Of a stretch of DNA of 15,073 nt, positions 6,599 through 13,418 are shown piece after piece. The translations under genes and the position numbers were made by a program. Source of the DNA: DASYSA01 sp036003885 (lineage in GTDB: Bacteria > Acidobacteriota > Blastocatellia > UBA7656); the NCBI GenBank assembly GCA_036003885.1, contig DASYSA010000377.1, positions 1 through 15,073 of the forward strand, written 5' to 3'. The notes beneath the pieces were generated by a model. That model was not told where the DNA came from, did not search any database, and worked only from the letters and a program-made list of their open reading frames with translations. How positions within the stretch are numbered: position 1 is the first letter of the stretch; every line of letters starts with the position of its first letter.

Positions 6599-7837
6599 AT
6601 GGCCGTACAAGAAAAGACAATAGAAACACTAATAGAAGCCGTTCGCAAAGTAAGCAACTCCCTGGATCTGGATGAGGTGCTCGATACTATCTGTGATTCG
6701 CTCAAGGAGTTGATCGATTACTCGGCGGCGGTAGTGTGCGTAGTCGACCCGAAGACCGGCGCGATCCACGACCTGAAAGCTCGAGGTTTTCCAGAGCACG
6801 GGCTGGAGGGCGATGTTCTGACATCAGGCAACGGAATCATAGGCTGGGTAATGAAGAATGGACGGGAGCAGCTTGTAAACGACGTGAAACAAGATGCCCG
6901 GTACTTCAAGGCGCGGCCCGAGACGCGATCGGAGATTGCGGCTCCCATTATTCGGGCAAACGGCGAGGTCATAGGGGTGATCAACCTCGAGGCCGATTGG
7001 GTCAACGGTTACGAGGAACATCACTTGGAATTGCTCAAGATGTTTGCTTCGCTCGCAGCCTCTGCAATTGACCATACGCTGCTATATCGCCGCGTAATGC
7101 TCCAGCAAAGGGTAGAAAGCGAACTGGAACTTGCCCGGCAGGTAGTCGAGAGTCAACTGCCCCGCTCGTTCCCGCTCATCGAGGGATTCGACATATACGG
7201 AACCACGATACCGGTTCGCGAGGTTGGAGGCGATTACTTCGATTTCATATACTCTTTATCGTATCGTTTAGGCGTCCTGGTAGCCGATGTGTCGGGTAAG
7301 GGTCTGGCCGCCGCGCTGATCATGGTAACTTTTCGCGCTTACCTTCTCGCAACCATCATAAACGAGTTGTCGATGCGTGTGGTGATGGCTCGAGTAAACC
7401 GGCTGGTTCACGAGACCACGGAAGGAGAACGGTTCATCACCACCTTCTACGGCTTGATCGATCCCGAGAACAAACGCTTGCTGTACATCAACGCGGGTCA
7501 CAACCCTCCGCTGTTGTTGCGCGCCGACGGAACAAAGAAGCTCCTGGATCAGAGTGGTCTGCCGTTGGGCGTCTTCGCCGATTCTCGTTACTCAGAATCA
7601 GTGGTCGACTTTCTTCCCGGCGACATTCTTGCGCTCTACACAGACGGCGTGACCGAGGCACGAAACAGCAGGGATGAGACCTTCGGGTTGGAGCGCCTGG
7701 AACGAGTTGTTCGACAGGCAGGCGATCTCCGCGCGCACGAAATCTGTCAGGCCGTGACAACATCGGTGAATGACTTTTCCGCCGACATCGGAGGACCGGA
7801 GGACGATCTAACGATATCGATTGTTAAGGTGAAATAA
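6599..7837 (+). CDS. GAF-domain SpoIIE-type (PP2C) serine phosphatase
   Basis: A 412-residue cytoplasmic protein. Residues of about 15-160 form a GAF domain (LDEVLDTICDSLKELI; GNGIIGWVMKNG; IAAPIIRANGEVIGVINLE). A coiled linker (QQRVESELELARQVVESQLP) leads to a SpoIIE/PP2C phosphatase domain with its metal-binding signature residues: EVGGDYFDF (about 208-216), VADVSGKGLAAAL (228-240), INAGHNPP (297-304), YTDGVTEA (347-354) and DDLTIS (402-407). Such proteins dephosphorylate anti-anti-sigma factors in partner-switching systems; no STAS or anti-sigma gene is adjacent. The start is the ATG giving MAVQEK, with a weak AGAG upstream; a TTG 60 bases earlier is in frame but less likely. It converges on the HD-GYP gene with 27 bases between stops. 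Confidence 0.92.
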   Translation: MAVQEKTIETLIEAVRKVSNSLDLDEVLDTICDSLKELIDYSAAVVCVVDPKTGAIHDLKARGFPEHGLEGDVLTSGNGIIGWVMKNGREQLVNDVKQDARYFKARPETRSEIAAPIIRANGEVIGVINLEADWVNGYEEHHLELLKMFASLAASAIDHTLLYRRVMLQQRVESELELARQVVESQLPRSFPLIEGFDIYGTTIPVREVGGDYFDFIYSLSYRLGVLVADVSGKGLAAALIMVTFRAYLLATIINELSMRVVMARVNRLVHETTEGERFITTFYGLIDPENKRLLYINAGHNPPLLLRADGTKKLLDQSGLPLGVFADSRYSESVVDFLPGDILALYTDGVTEARNSRDETFGLERLERVVRQAGDLRAHEICQAVTTSVNDFSADIGGPEDDLTISIVKVK

Positions 7838-7864
7838 GGCAGCGCGGAAATGGCCGGTCCACTG

Positions 7865-10306
7865 CTACATCAGTCTGTACTGATCCAGGCTTGAAGCCTT
7901 TGGATCGATGGAATCCGAGAGCAGAGATTTTCGCTTCAGCTTGTTACTGTACATCGCGCGGTCGGCAGCCAGCAGCAGTTCATCAAAGGAGTCTCCCTCA
8001 ACTCCGAATGACGCGGACCCCAGGCTCATGCCCACGTAGATGATCGAGCCGTTGTAGCGGTATTCGTGTTTGTCCAGTGCGACCTGAATTCGGCTCACTA
8101 ACTCGGGCGCCTCGTCGGCAGGGACTTGAAGTATCGCCACAAACTCATCGCCTGCGTACCTGCTGACAAAATCGGAGGATCGCATCAGCCGGGTCAGCAA
8201 CTCGCCGCCTTGTCTGAGCAGATCGTCACCGGCCTGGTGGCCGAGGCGGTCGTTGACGGACTTGAATCCGTCCAGATCCATCATGACCACAGCGAAGGTA
8301 TCCTTATGCCGTATCGCTCTGTCGCATTCCTCCTCGAATCGATATCTGAGCGCACGCGCGTTGGGAAGCCCTGTCAGCAGATCGGTAAGCGCGCTGACCT
8401 CGGTCATCTCGTGGTGAACTGCGTTGGCAATGGCGTCGGAGGCGAGCTTCGCGACCGCCTCCAGCAATCTTAGTTGGTCCGAATCGTAGCAGTTCAGCGA
8501 GTCAGAGTAGAGCGCCAGGGCTCCAAGCACTTCTTCATCTTTTATCAAAGGCACGACCGACGCGCTGCGATACTCCTCAACCATTTCGATTCCAAGAACA
8601 TCGAAATCGAGGCGCGGATCGCAGTTGTGCATCGGGTGGCGATTGGCAACAACCCAGCCTGTGATGCCGGCCCCGGATGCGATCCGCAGTCCTTTGAATC
8701 GTTCGGCGTTTCGGCCGCTCGCATGCCCGGCCTCGACCTCCGTCGAATCGGAGCGCTGGAGAAAGAGCACGCAGGTCGTATAGTTGACTATGTCTTCCAA
8801 TCTTGATGAGAAAACCGCAAACGTATCTCTCAGATCGAGGCTGGTTCCGATGGTCTGGGCGATGTCATAAAGTGTTATGACTTCGCGGTGCGCGCTACGT
8901 ATACGCTCGAACACTTTCGACCCGGTATCGGGGGTTTCCCCGCCTTCGCCGTCCTCCTCATCACGCGATGGGAGCATTCGTACCTCGACTCTCTGGCTGC
9001 GTATCTGAGCTTCAAATTCGCCGAGATGATCGAGGAACGCGCCGACCACAGTCGGATCAAAGACCTTTCCGCTGCCGGCTCTCACTTCCTGTATCGCCTC
9101 CTCCCTGGTCATCGCCTTCCGGTACTGGCGATCTTCCTGCATCGCATCGAAGCTGTCGGAGACCGTAAGTATCCGCGCAGTGATGGGGATTTGATCTCCC
9201 TTGAGTCCGTCGGGATATCCGCGCCCGTCCCATCGTTCGTGGTGATGTCTCACCACTGGAACCACGGGATAAGGGAAGCCGACCCGTTCGAGGATCTCCG
9301 CACCCACAACGGTATGGACCTTCATCCTCTCGAACTCAGCCGTGGTAAGAGGCCCCGGCTTGTTGAGAATGTAGTCAGGCACGGCAAGTTTGCCGATATC
9401 GTGCAGGAGCGCTCCCGCTTTCAGCGCTTCTATCTCTCCTTCAGTCAGCCCGAACAGCTTTGCCAGACCCGTGGCGTAAATCTGAACACGATGCACATGA
9501 TCGTGAGTGACTTCATCTTTTGCGTCGATGGCAATGGCCAGCGCCTCGATCGTCTTCAGATGCAAGTCGGCCATCTGCTCCGCATGGCGGTTCGAGGCTT
9601 CAACTTTGTCTACGTACACCTTGTAAGTGAAATAGATGATCGTCAGGATGGGTACGGTAATGATGAAGGAGTAGAACGATATCAGATCGATGAGCCTTAC
9701 AATCAGACATGCAGCGGTCGCGCTCCCGAGGTGAGTAAGCGAGGTCCATAGAAACGAGTCCCTCGAGTCGGCGGCGAGCACAACGACCTCGGACTTGAAC
9801 CTCCTGCAGGCTCTGGCTATCCCTGCATTCAGGAGATAGTACAGCAGCGCCAACAGTGCCGCCTCCAGGAGGAGCGTGGGCAGATCTCGCGAAGAGAACT
9901 TCGCATCGCCGAAGACAAGTGTAACGACGCTGCCGGAGATAAAGATCGCCAGGCTCACTACCCAGACGTTGAACCAGACCAGTTTGTTCTTTCCGCGGTC
10001 CAGGAGCTTGCATATGGCGGCATCAACTCCGGCCAGGACTACTGACGGATAAGTGCCGTATAAGAGTATTGAGATAAATAGAAAGGTCTCGGAGGTTGTA
10101 ATGATGCCTGCTCGCTTCGGAATACCTATGTCGACGCGCGACACCAGCAGGATGGTAACCAGACTGAGGAGCACCCAGTTAATTTCCAATGGCTGCGCAG
10201 CGACCGACAGCGACGAAACCCCGAAGGCCAACACGCCAAGCACGGTAATCAAGATGGACAGCACCTTTGCCCGAATCGTCTCATTATCGGTGTCGCGGTA
10301 GCTCAT
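7865..10306 (-). CDS. Membrane HD-GYP / GAF / GGDEF cyclic-di-GMP protein
   Basis: An 813-residue protein with a membrane sensor region (about 15-230, six or more hydrophobic segments), HD-GYP domain (about 245-425), acidic linker, GAF domain (about 475-625) and GGDEF domain (about 635-795). The HD-GYP residues are present: HDIGK (302-306), HTVVGAEIL, RHHHERWDGRGYPDGL (353-368) and VSDSFDAM. The GGDEF signature reads AGDEF (718-722), a variant found in some active cyclases, and MDLDGFKSVND is intact. An RSSD I-site (709-712) lies exactly five residues before AGDEF, predicting product inhibition. The protein could therefore both make and break down c-di-GMP; which activity dominates cannot be read. 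ATG 10304-10306 has GAGAA upstream as a modest ribosome binding site. Neighbouring PilZ and sensor genes fit c-di-GMP signalling. Confidence 0.93.
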   Translation of the reverse strand: MSYRDTDNETIRAKVLSILITVLGVLAFGVSSLSVAAQPLEINWVLLSLVTILLVSRVDIGIPKRAGIITTSETFLFISILLYGTYPSVVLAGVDAAICKLLDRGKNKLVWFNVWVVSLAIFISGSVVTLVFGDAKFSSRDLPTLLLEAALLALLYYLLNAGIARACRRFKSEVVVLAADSRDSFLWTSLTHLGSATAACLIVRLIDLISFYSFIITVPILTIIYFTYKVYVDKVEASNRHAEQMADLHLKTIEALAIAIDAKDEVTHDHVHRVQIYATGLAKLFGLTEGEIEALKAGALLHDIGKLAVPDYILNKPGPLTTAEFERMKVHTVVGAEILERVGFPYPVVPVVRHHHERWDGRGYPDGLKGDQIPITARILTVSDSFDAMQEDRQYRKAMTREEAIQEVRAGSGKVFDPTVVGAFLDHLGEFEAQIRSQRVEVRMLPSRDEEDGEGGETPDTGSKVFERIRSAHREVITLYDIAQTIGTSLDLRDTFAVFSSRLEDIVNYTTCVLFLQRSDSTEVEAGHASGRNAERFKGLRIASGAGITGWVVANRHPMHNCDPRLDFDVLGIEMVEEYRSASVVPLIKDEEVLGALALYSDSLNCYDSDQLRLLEAVAKLASDAIANAVHHEMTEVSALTDLLTGLPNARALRYRFEEECDRAIRHKDTFAVVMMDLDGFKSVNDRLGHQAGDDLLRQGGELLTRLMRSSDFVSRYAGDEFVAILQVPADEAPELVSRIQVALDKHEYRYNGSIIYVGMSLGSASFGVEGDSFDELLLAADRAMYSNKLKRKSLLSDSIDPKASSLDQYRLM

Positions 10307-10730
10307 TGTCGTTCTCTACGTATGTCTTTTTTGCCTGCAAAACGAACACAAGTCGAACTTTCAGGCGCGAGTTCCGTTCCACTCTCTCGTCGCCGTAGCT
10401 AACACCTTTGCTTGCGTGATAATCGCGTTTTAGACGCCCCGAGAAAACTCGAGCAATCGTGCAAACAACGTCAGAATGACTGATTGATTTCGGTCATTCT
10501 GCGCGCAGGTGCCAGGTGCCAGGGAGTGTGGGGGTGTGGGGGTGTGGGGGTGTGGGAGTCTGGGGGTGTGGGAGTCTGTGGGATTCCATTGCCCCATACT
10601 CCCATACTCCCATACCCCCACACTCCCACACTCCCTGGCCCTGCCTGACGCCTGGCACCTAACACTTGGCAACTGGTAAGATCAAGAAGCGTGTTGGACC
10701 TCCAGATTTTGAAGGAATGCGTCTGAATCA
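10307..10730. other. Divergent intergenic region with repeats
   Basis: This 424-base gap separates the HD-GYP gene (leftward) from the phosphatase gene (rightward). It holds a 9-bp stem, CAGAATGAC (10472-10480) with GTCATTCTG (10493-10501), then the large G/C-skewed inverted repeat (10506-10660). No convincing promoter could be assigned for either gene. Peptides rich in His, Thr and Pro read from the repeat are artefacts. Confidence 0.6.
10506..10660. repeat. Large G-rich/C-rich inverted repeat
   Basis: The left arm (10506-10583) is made of GTGTGGGGG- and GAGTCTGGGG-like units; the right arm (10591-10660) is the C-rich counterpart made of CCCATACT and CCCACACT units. The outer ends AGGTGCCAGG (10507-10516) and CCTGGCACCT (10651-10660) pair perfectly. 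Positions 10518-10540 and 10617-10639 pair at 22 of 23 positions, and the next 23 bases pair with several mismatches. This gives a potential hairpin of about 150 bases between two divergent genes. Confidence 0.7.
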
Positions 10731-11384
10731 GTGAACAAAAACAAAGTCCTGGTGGCCGGCTTCCTGGCCGCTACCGTTGTTGCCGGCATCTTGCTTGGCA
10801 ATGCTGTCTTCTCATCACGTGCTGGTCAGCCGACGCCGACTCCACCGGGGCAGCCCCCACTGCCGGATGACGGAATCGCAGCGATCAGAACTTCGCTGCC
10901 TCTGTTCTGCAGAATCGACTCACACTACACTCGGGGATCCGAGCCGGCTCACGGCGGAGTCGAGATGCTGACTAAGCTTGGAGTTCGGAGTATTGTCGAT
11001 TTACGGTCTTCTTACGATCGTACAGACGAGATTCGGATTGCCGCCGAGCGGGCCGGCCTTACTTACTACTGGCTGCCATTGAGTGTGTGGGAGCCGCCGA
11101 ACGACAAACAGGTGAGCGAGTTCATGTCACTGGTAAGCGACATGTCGAGGGGACCTTTCTTTGTCTTTTGTACAGACGGTCTCCATCGGACGGGTGAGAT
11201 GACCGCAATCTATCGGATAGTCCACGACAACTGGGACATCAAGCGCGCGCTGGCAGAGATGGATGAGATAGGTTTCAACCCCTATTACTACTCGCTGCGG
11301 AACTATGTCTGGAGCTACGCACGCAGGTTCCGACCGGGCTCGGTCAATAATAAGGAAAGGATTTCAGGCCGACAGGCGAGCTAA
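10731..11384 (+). CDS. Exported dual-specificity/tyrosine-phosphatase-like protein
   Basis: A 217-residue protein with one N-terminal hydrophobic segment (VLVAGFLAATVVAGILLGNAVF; signal peptide or membrane anchor) and a Pro/Thr linker (PTPTPPGQPPLP). The rest is a phosphatase fold: YTRGSEPAHGGVEMLTKLGVRSIVDLR (about 66-92), then the active-site loop VFCTDGLHRTG (145-155) with Cys147 and Arg153 in the C-x5-R arrangement. The His that normally precedes the Cys is Phe, which would change the Cys pKa. A general-acid Asp is not obvious (VWEPPNDKQ is the candidate loop). The start is GTG at 10731, the only usable start after an in-frame stop at 10710. GAAGGA (10711-10716) is 14 bases away and better serves the mini-ORF at 10717-10734. 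The stop overlaps that of the convergent PilZ gene by four bases. The substrate is unknown. Confidence 0.82.
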   Translation: MNKNKVLVAGFLAATVVAGILLGNAVFSSRAGQPTPTPPGQPPLPDDGIAAIRTSLPLFCRIDSHYTRGSEPAHGGVEMLTKLGVRSIVDLRSSYDRTDEIRIAAERAGLTYYWLPLSVWEPPNDKQVSEFMSLVSDMSRGPFFVFCTDGLHRTGEMTAIYRIVHDNWDIKRALAEMDEIGFNPYYYSLRNYVWSYARRFRPGSVNNKERISGRQAS

Positions 11385-12235
11385 TCCCGATTCCAGTTCG
11401 GAGCGAAGGCCTCTTGCGACGGGGGGATAGTTGGGGCCGAAGCGTCGTCCTGAAATTCCGCGCCGACCATATACCGGCCATCGGCTGGCTGCGCATGGCG
11501 TACTACGGCTTTGACTACGTATAGTCCTTCATGAAAGCCATGACTTCTCAGGGCCAGCGGCATGGGGAGTTCGAGAAAGAATACGGTCCCGGGTTCAGGG
11601 TAATGCTTCAACTGAATCTTGATGCCGCTACGGCTGACGTCCAGCGTCTCCGTTACTTCTTGCCAATCGTTGGTATCCGAGCTGACACGAACCGGCAGGC
11701 GAAGCGCAAGCCGAGCAGCTCCTCTTCTGTCCGCGACCTTCGGCGCGTCCAGCTCGGTGCGTCCAAATGCGCTTCCCAGCCCGAATCGTTTCGAGCCATC
11801 GTTGCCCCCTGGGTTCGAGTCGGTGAAGGCCGAGGAGTCCACACGGCTGCGAAATCCCGGGAGGTGTGGCATAGGCAGCGGCTTAATCGGTCTCAGGTTG
11901 AGCAGACCGTCATATTCAACTTTTCTGCCTGGGCTCGAGAGAACCGAGAAAGCCTCGACTACCCGTAGAAAAACCTCACTGAGTTTCCAGCGCAACACTC
12001 CGTCCCCTTCGACCAGGTCCTGACACTTGAGCGGGTGGAGTTGCTCAACGGCCTTGCAGTAAGCCAGGCGCACTCTCTCTATCGTCGAATCACGGCTTAT
12101 GTCCAGCACCCTGTAGTGATCGGCTCCCTCTGTTATGCAGGCAAGCAGCCTTTCGACCTCAGCTCGCACTTGAGTGGCCCGACCATTCATTGCCCGATCC
12201 TGGTTCATCGTGGCAGTAGCGTTGTTGCTCGTCAT
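11381..12235 (-). CDS. J-domain-like / PilZ fusion protein (c-di-GMP receptor)
   Basis: A 284-residue soluble protein. Residues of about 38-112 look like a J domain (DHYRVLDISRDSTIERVRLAYCK then SEVFLRVVEAFSVLSSPGRKVEYDGLL), but the HPD tripeptide needed to stimulate Hsp70 is HPL (67-69), so a DnaJ function is doubtful. A flexible linker follows (about 115-165), then a PilZ domain (about 168-265). Its c-di-GMP-binding motifs are intact: RRGAAR with R171-x3-R175, and DVSRSG (199-204, the DxSxxG motif). It ends in a variable tail. ATG 12233-12235 has AGAAGAAG directly upstream; ATG 12206-12208 is an in-frame alternative without a visible binding site. It is the last gene of the leftward group and shares overlapping stop codons (CTAA, 11381-11384) with the convergent phosphatase gene. 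Confidence 0.85.
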   Translation of the reverse strand: MTSNNATATMNQDRAMNGRATQVRAEVERLLACITEGADHYRVLDISRDSTIERVRLAYCKAVEQLHPLKCQDLVEGDGVLRWKLSEVFLRVVEAFSVLSSPGRKVEYDGLLNLRPIKPLPMPHLPGFRSRVDSSAFTDSNPGGNDGSKRFGLGSAFGRTELDAPKVADRRGAARLALRLPVRVSSDTNDWQEVTETLDVSRSGIKIQLKHYPEPGTVFFLELPMPLALRSHGFHEGLYVVKAVVRHAQPADGRYMVGAEFQDDASAPTIPPSQEAFAPNWNRD

Positions 12236-12456
12236 CTTCTTCTAAACCCGTCTGCAGAAGGGCGGCCGTGGAGAAAACCCTGCGATGTCCGCCTATCCCG
12301 CTGCCATCTCAACCGGCATGTCCTGCCCGGTCCTCCCTGATTCGGCGGCCAACCGCTATCCTTCAACTACACGCACCTTCAAGTAATTTGTTTGCGTAGT
12401 CGCAGACTGAGTCAGGATCTAAGGAACTGACCACGACGGGGGGGCATACAAACTGT

Positions 12457-12478
12457 ATCCCGGCTCTCTTGCCGGGGT
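12457..12478 (-). terminator. Hairpin after the membrane sensor-domain gene, possible terminator
   Basis: ATCCCGGC (12457-12464) and GCCGGGGT (12471-12478) form an 8-bp stem (one G-U pair) with a 6-base loop, six bases after the gene's stop. A second small palindrome, ATACA-AAC-TGTAT (12446-12458), overlaps it. No good T tract follows on the minus strand, so termination is uncertain. Confidence 0.4.
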
Positions 12479-12483
12479 GGTAG

Positions 12484-13164
12484 CTAGGCGGCCTCTTGGA
12501 ACCTACGAAAGAATGATCGATAAAATAGAAACATTGTAAACATCGCTCCGATCACCACGACAAAGACCAGGTAGCTCAGCCGGCCGACGAGAGAGAACAC
12601 CGCCAGGGCGCACGCTCCGCTGCCGATATAACTTATGATCGTCCACAGGAACTTCTTTCGCCAGAGTCTCAGCAGCGGTTCGCCGCTCGAGAAGGCTACG
12701 TAAGCCGCGATTAAAGAAGTTGAGATTAAGAAATAACAGATGCTGAAGAGACCCACCGCGCCTGACATGCGTAGAACAGATAGCTGCGCCCCTGGAGCCC
12801 CAAACTGATCGAACAAAGCTCTCGTTATCAGACTGGAGCCGGCCATCGCTATCGCGCAAGTAGCAACGTTGTAGAGGATCTTTTTCGGGCTCTTCGTGAG
12901 TGTTAGAGAAGTAACCACCCCGTCCGCCACAGCGGCGATGACCCCCGCACTGGGACCGAACAGCACCACACACGACATCGTCACAATGTCGCCAAGGGTT
13001 ACTGTCGCTTTGATGCCGGGAATGCGAACGGTACTCACCGGAGCCAGGAGCAACGCCAGCACGATCATCATCAACCAGGCGTGCTCGGCGACCGCTGCCT
13101 GGCGAGTCGCTGCTGCAACCACAGCCACCGTCCCTGCCACTACCACTATTACGGTCAGCGGCAT
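12484..13164 (-). CDS. Stand-alone integral membrane sensor domain (MASE-like)
   Basis: A 226-residue, very hydrophobic protein with six to eight predicted membrane helices (TVIVVVAGTVAVVAA; WLMMIVLALLLAPV; GDIVTMSCVVLFG; AGVIAAVADGVV; YNVATCAIAMAGSS; FSICYFLISTSLIAAYVAF; FLWTIISYIGSGACALAVFSL; YLVFVVVIGAMFTMFLFY). The layout, including the IPGIKATVTLGD loop, recalls the N-terminal part of the HD-GYP protein in this window (IPKRAGIITTSE). It ends at YRSFFRRFQEAA, where such proteins normally run into a linker and catalytic domain, so it looks like a sensor without an output. Downstream bases hold no HD-GYP remnant. ATG 13162-13164 is preceded by an in-frame GTG (13165-13167); no ribosome binding site is visible, so it may be coupled to the small ORF upstream. 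Confidence 0.75.
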   Translation of the reverse strand: MPLTVIVVVAGTVAVVAAATRQAAVAEHAWLMMIVLALLLAPVSTVRIPGIKATVTLGDIVTMSCVVLFGPSAGVIAAVADGVVTSLTLTKSPKKILYNVATCAIAMAGSSLITRALFDQFGAPGAQLSVLRMSGAVGLFSICYFLISTSLIAAYVAFSSGEPLLRLWRKKFLWTIISYIGSGACALAVFSLVGRLSYLVFVVVIGAMFTMFLFYRSFFRRFQEAA

Positions 13165-13191
13165 CACTGCGGATAGATTTTTTCGGAGAAG

Positions 13192-13344
13192 TTAGTTGAC
13201 ATCTTTCCTGGTCTCCGCTCCTTGCACGACTTGCCGATTAGCAATTCCCAGCCAGCCGAGCCTCTCTGTTAGGAGCAGCAATCCCAAACTGTAGATCCAG
13301 GTACACAACACATTCCGGGCGCGCCTCGAGCCACAAGGCAGCAT
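13192..13344 (-). CDS. Putative small membrane protein, 50 residues
   Basis: ATG at 13342-13344 has AAGGAG three bases upstream. The frame encodes a basic N-terminus (MLPCGSRRARN), one hydrophobic segment (VLCTWIYSLGLLLLTERLGWLGIA) and a polar tail ending TRKDVN. Its stop (TAA at 13192-13194) is 27 bases before the sensor-domain ATG and in the same frame, so the two could be translationally coupled, or this could be the original N-terminal part of the sensor gene cut off by a stop. A palindrome TCAATATTGA (13364-13373) lies just upstream and may be an operator. No family is recognised. Length and lack of homology knowledge keep the confidence modest. Confidence 0.4.
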   Translation of the reverse strand: MLPCGSRRARNVLCTWIYSLGLLLLTERLGWLGIANRQVVQGAETRKDVN

Positions 13345-13418
13345 AAGCTCCTTGTTCCCTCAATCAATATTGAGCGTTGTGATTTACGGTGAAGCCTACT
13401 GGGCGACCGCGATGTTCA

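Noticed and set aside
8888..9751. Plus-strand 287-residue ORF
   Set aside because: It is antisense to the HD-GYP domain, whose motifs are unambiguous.
10430..10672. Two minus-strand ORFs rich in His, Thr and Pro
   Set aside because: They are translations of the G/C-skewed inverted repeat.
12400..12484. Cyclic-di-GMP riboswitch in the GC-rich stretch before the PilZ gene
   Set aside because: Hairpins are present, but I could not align the conserved GEMM core bases on either strand.
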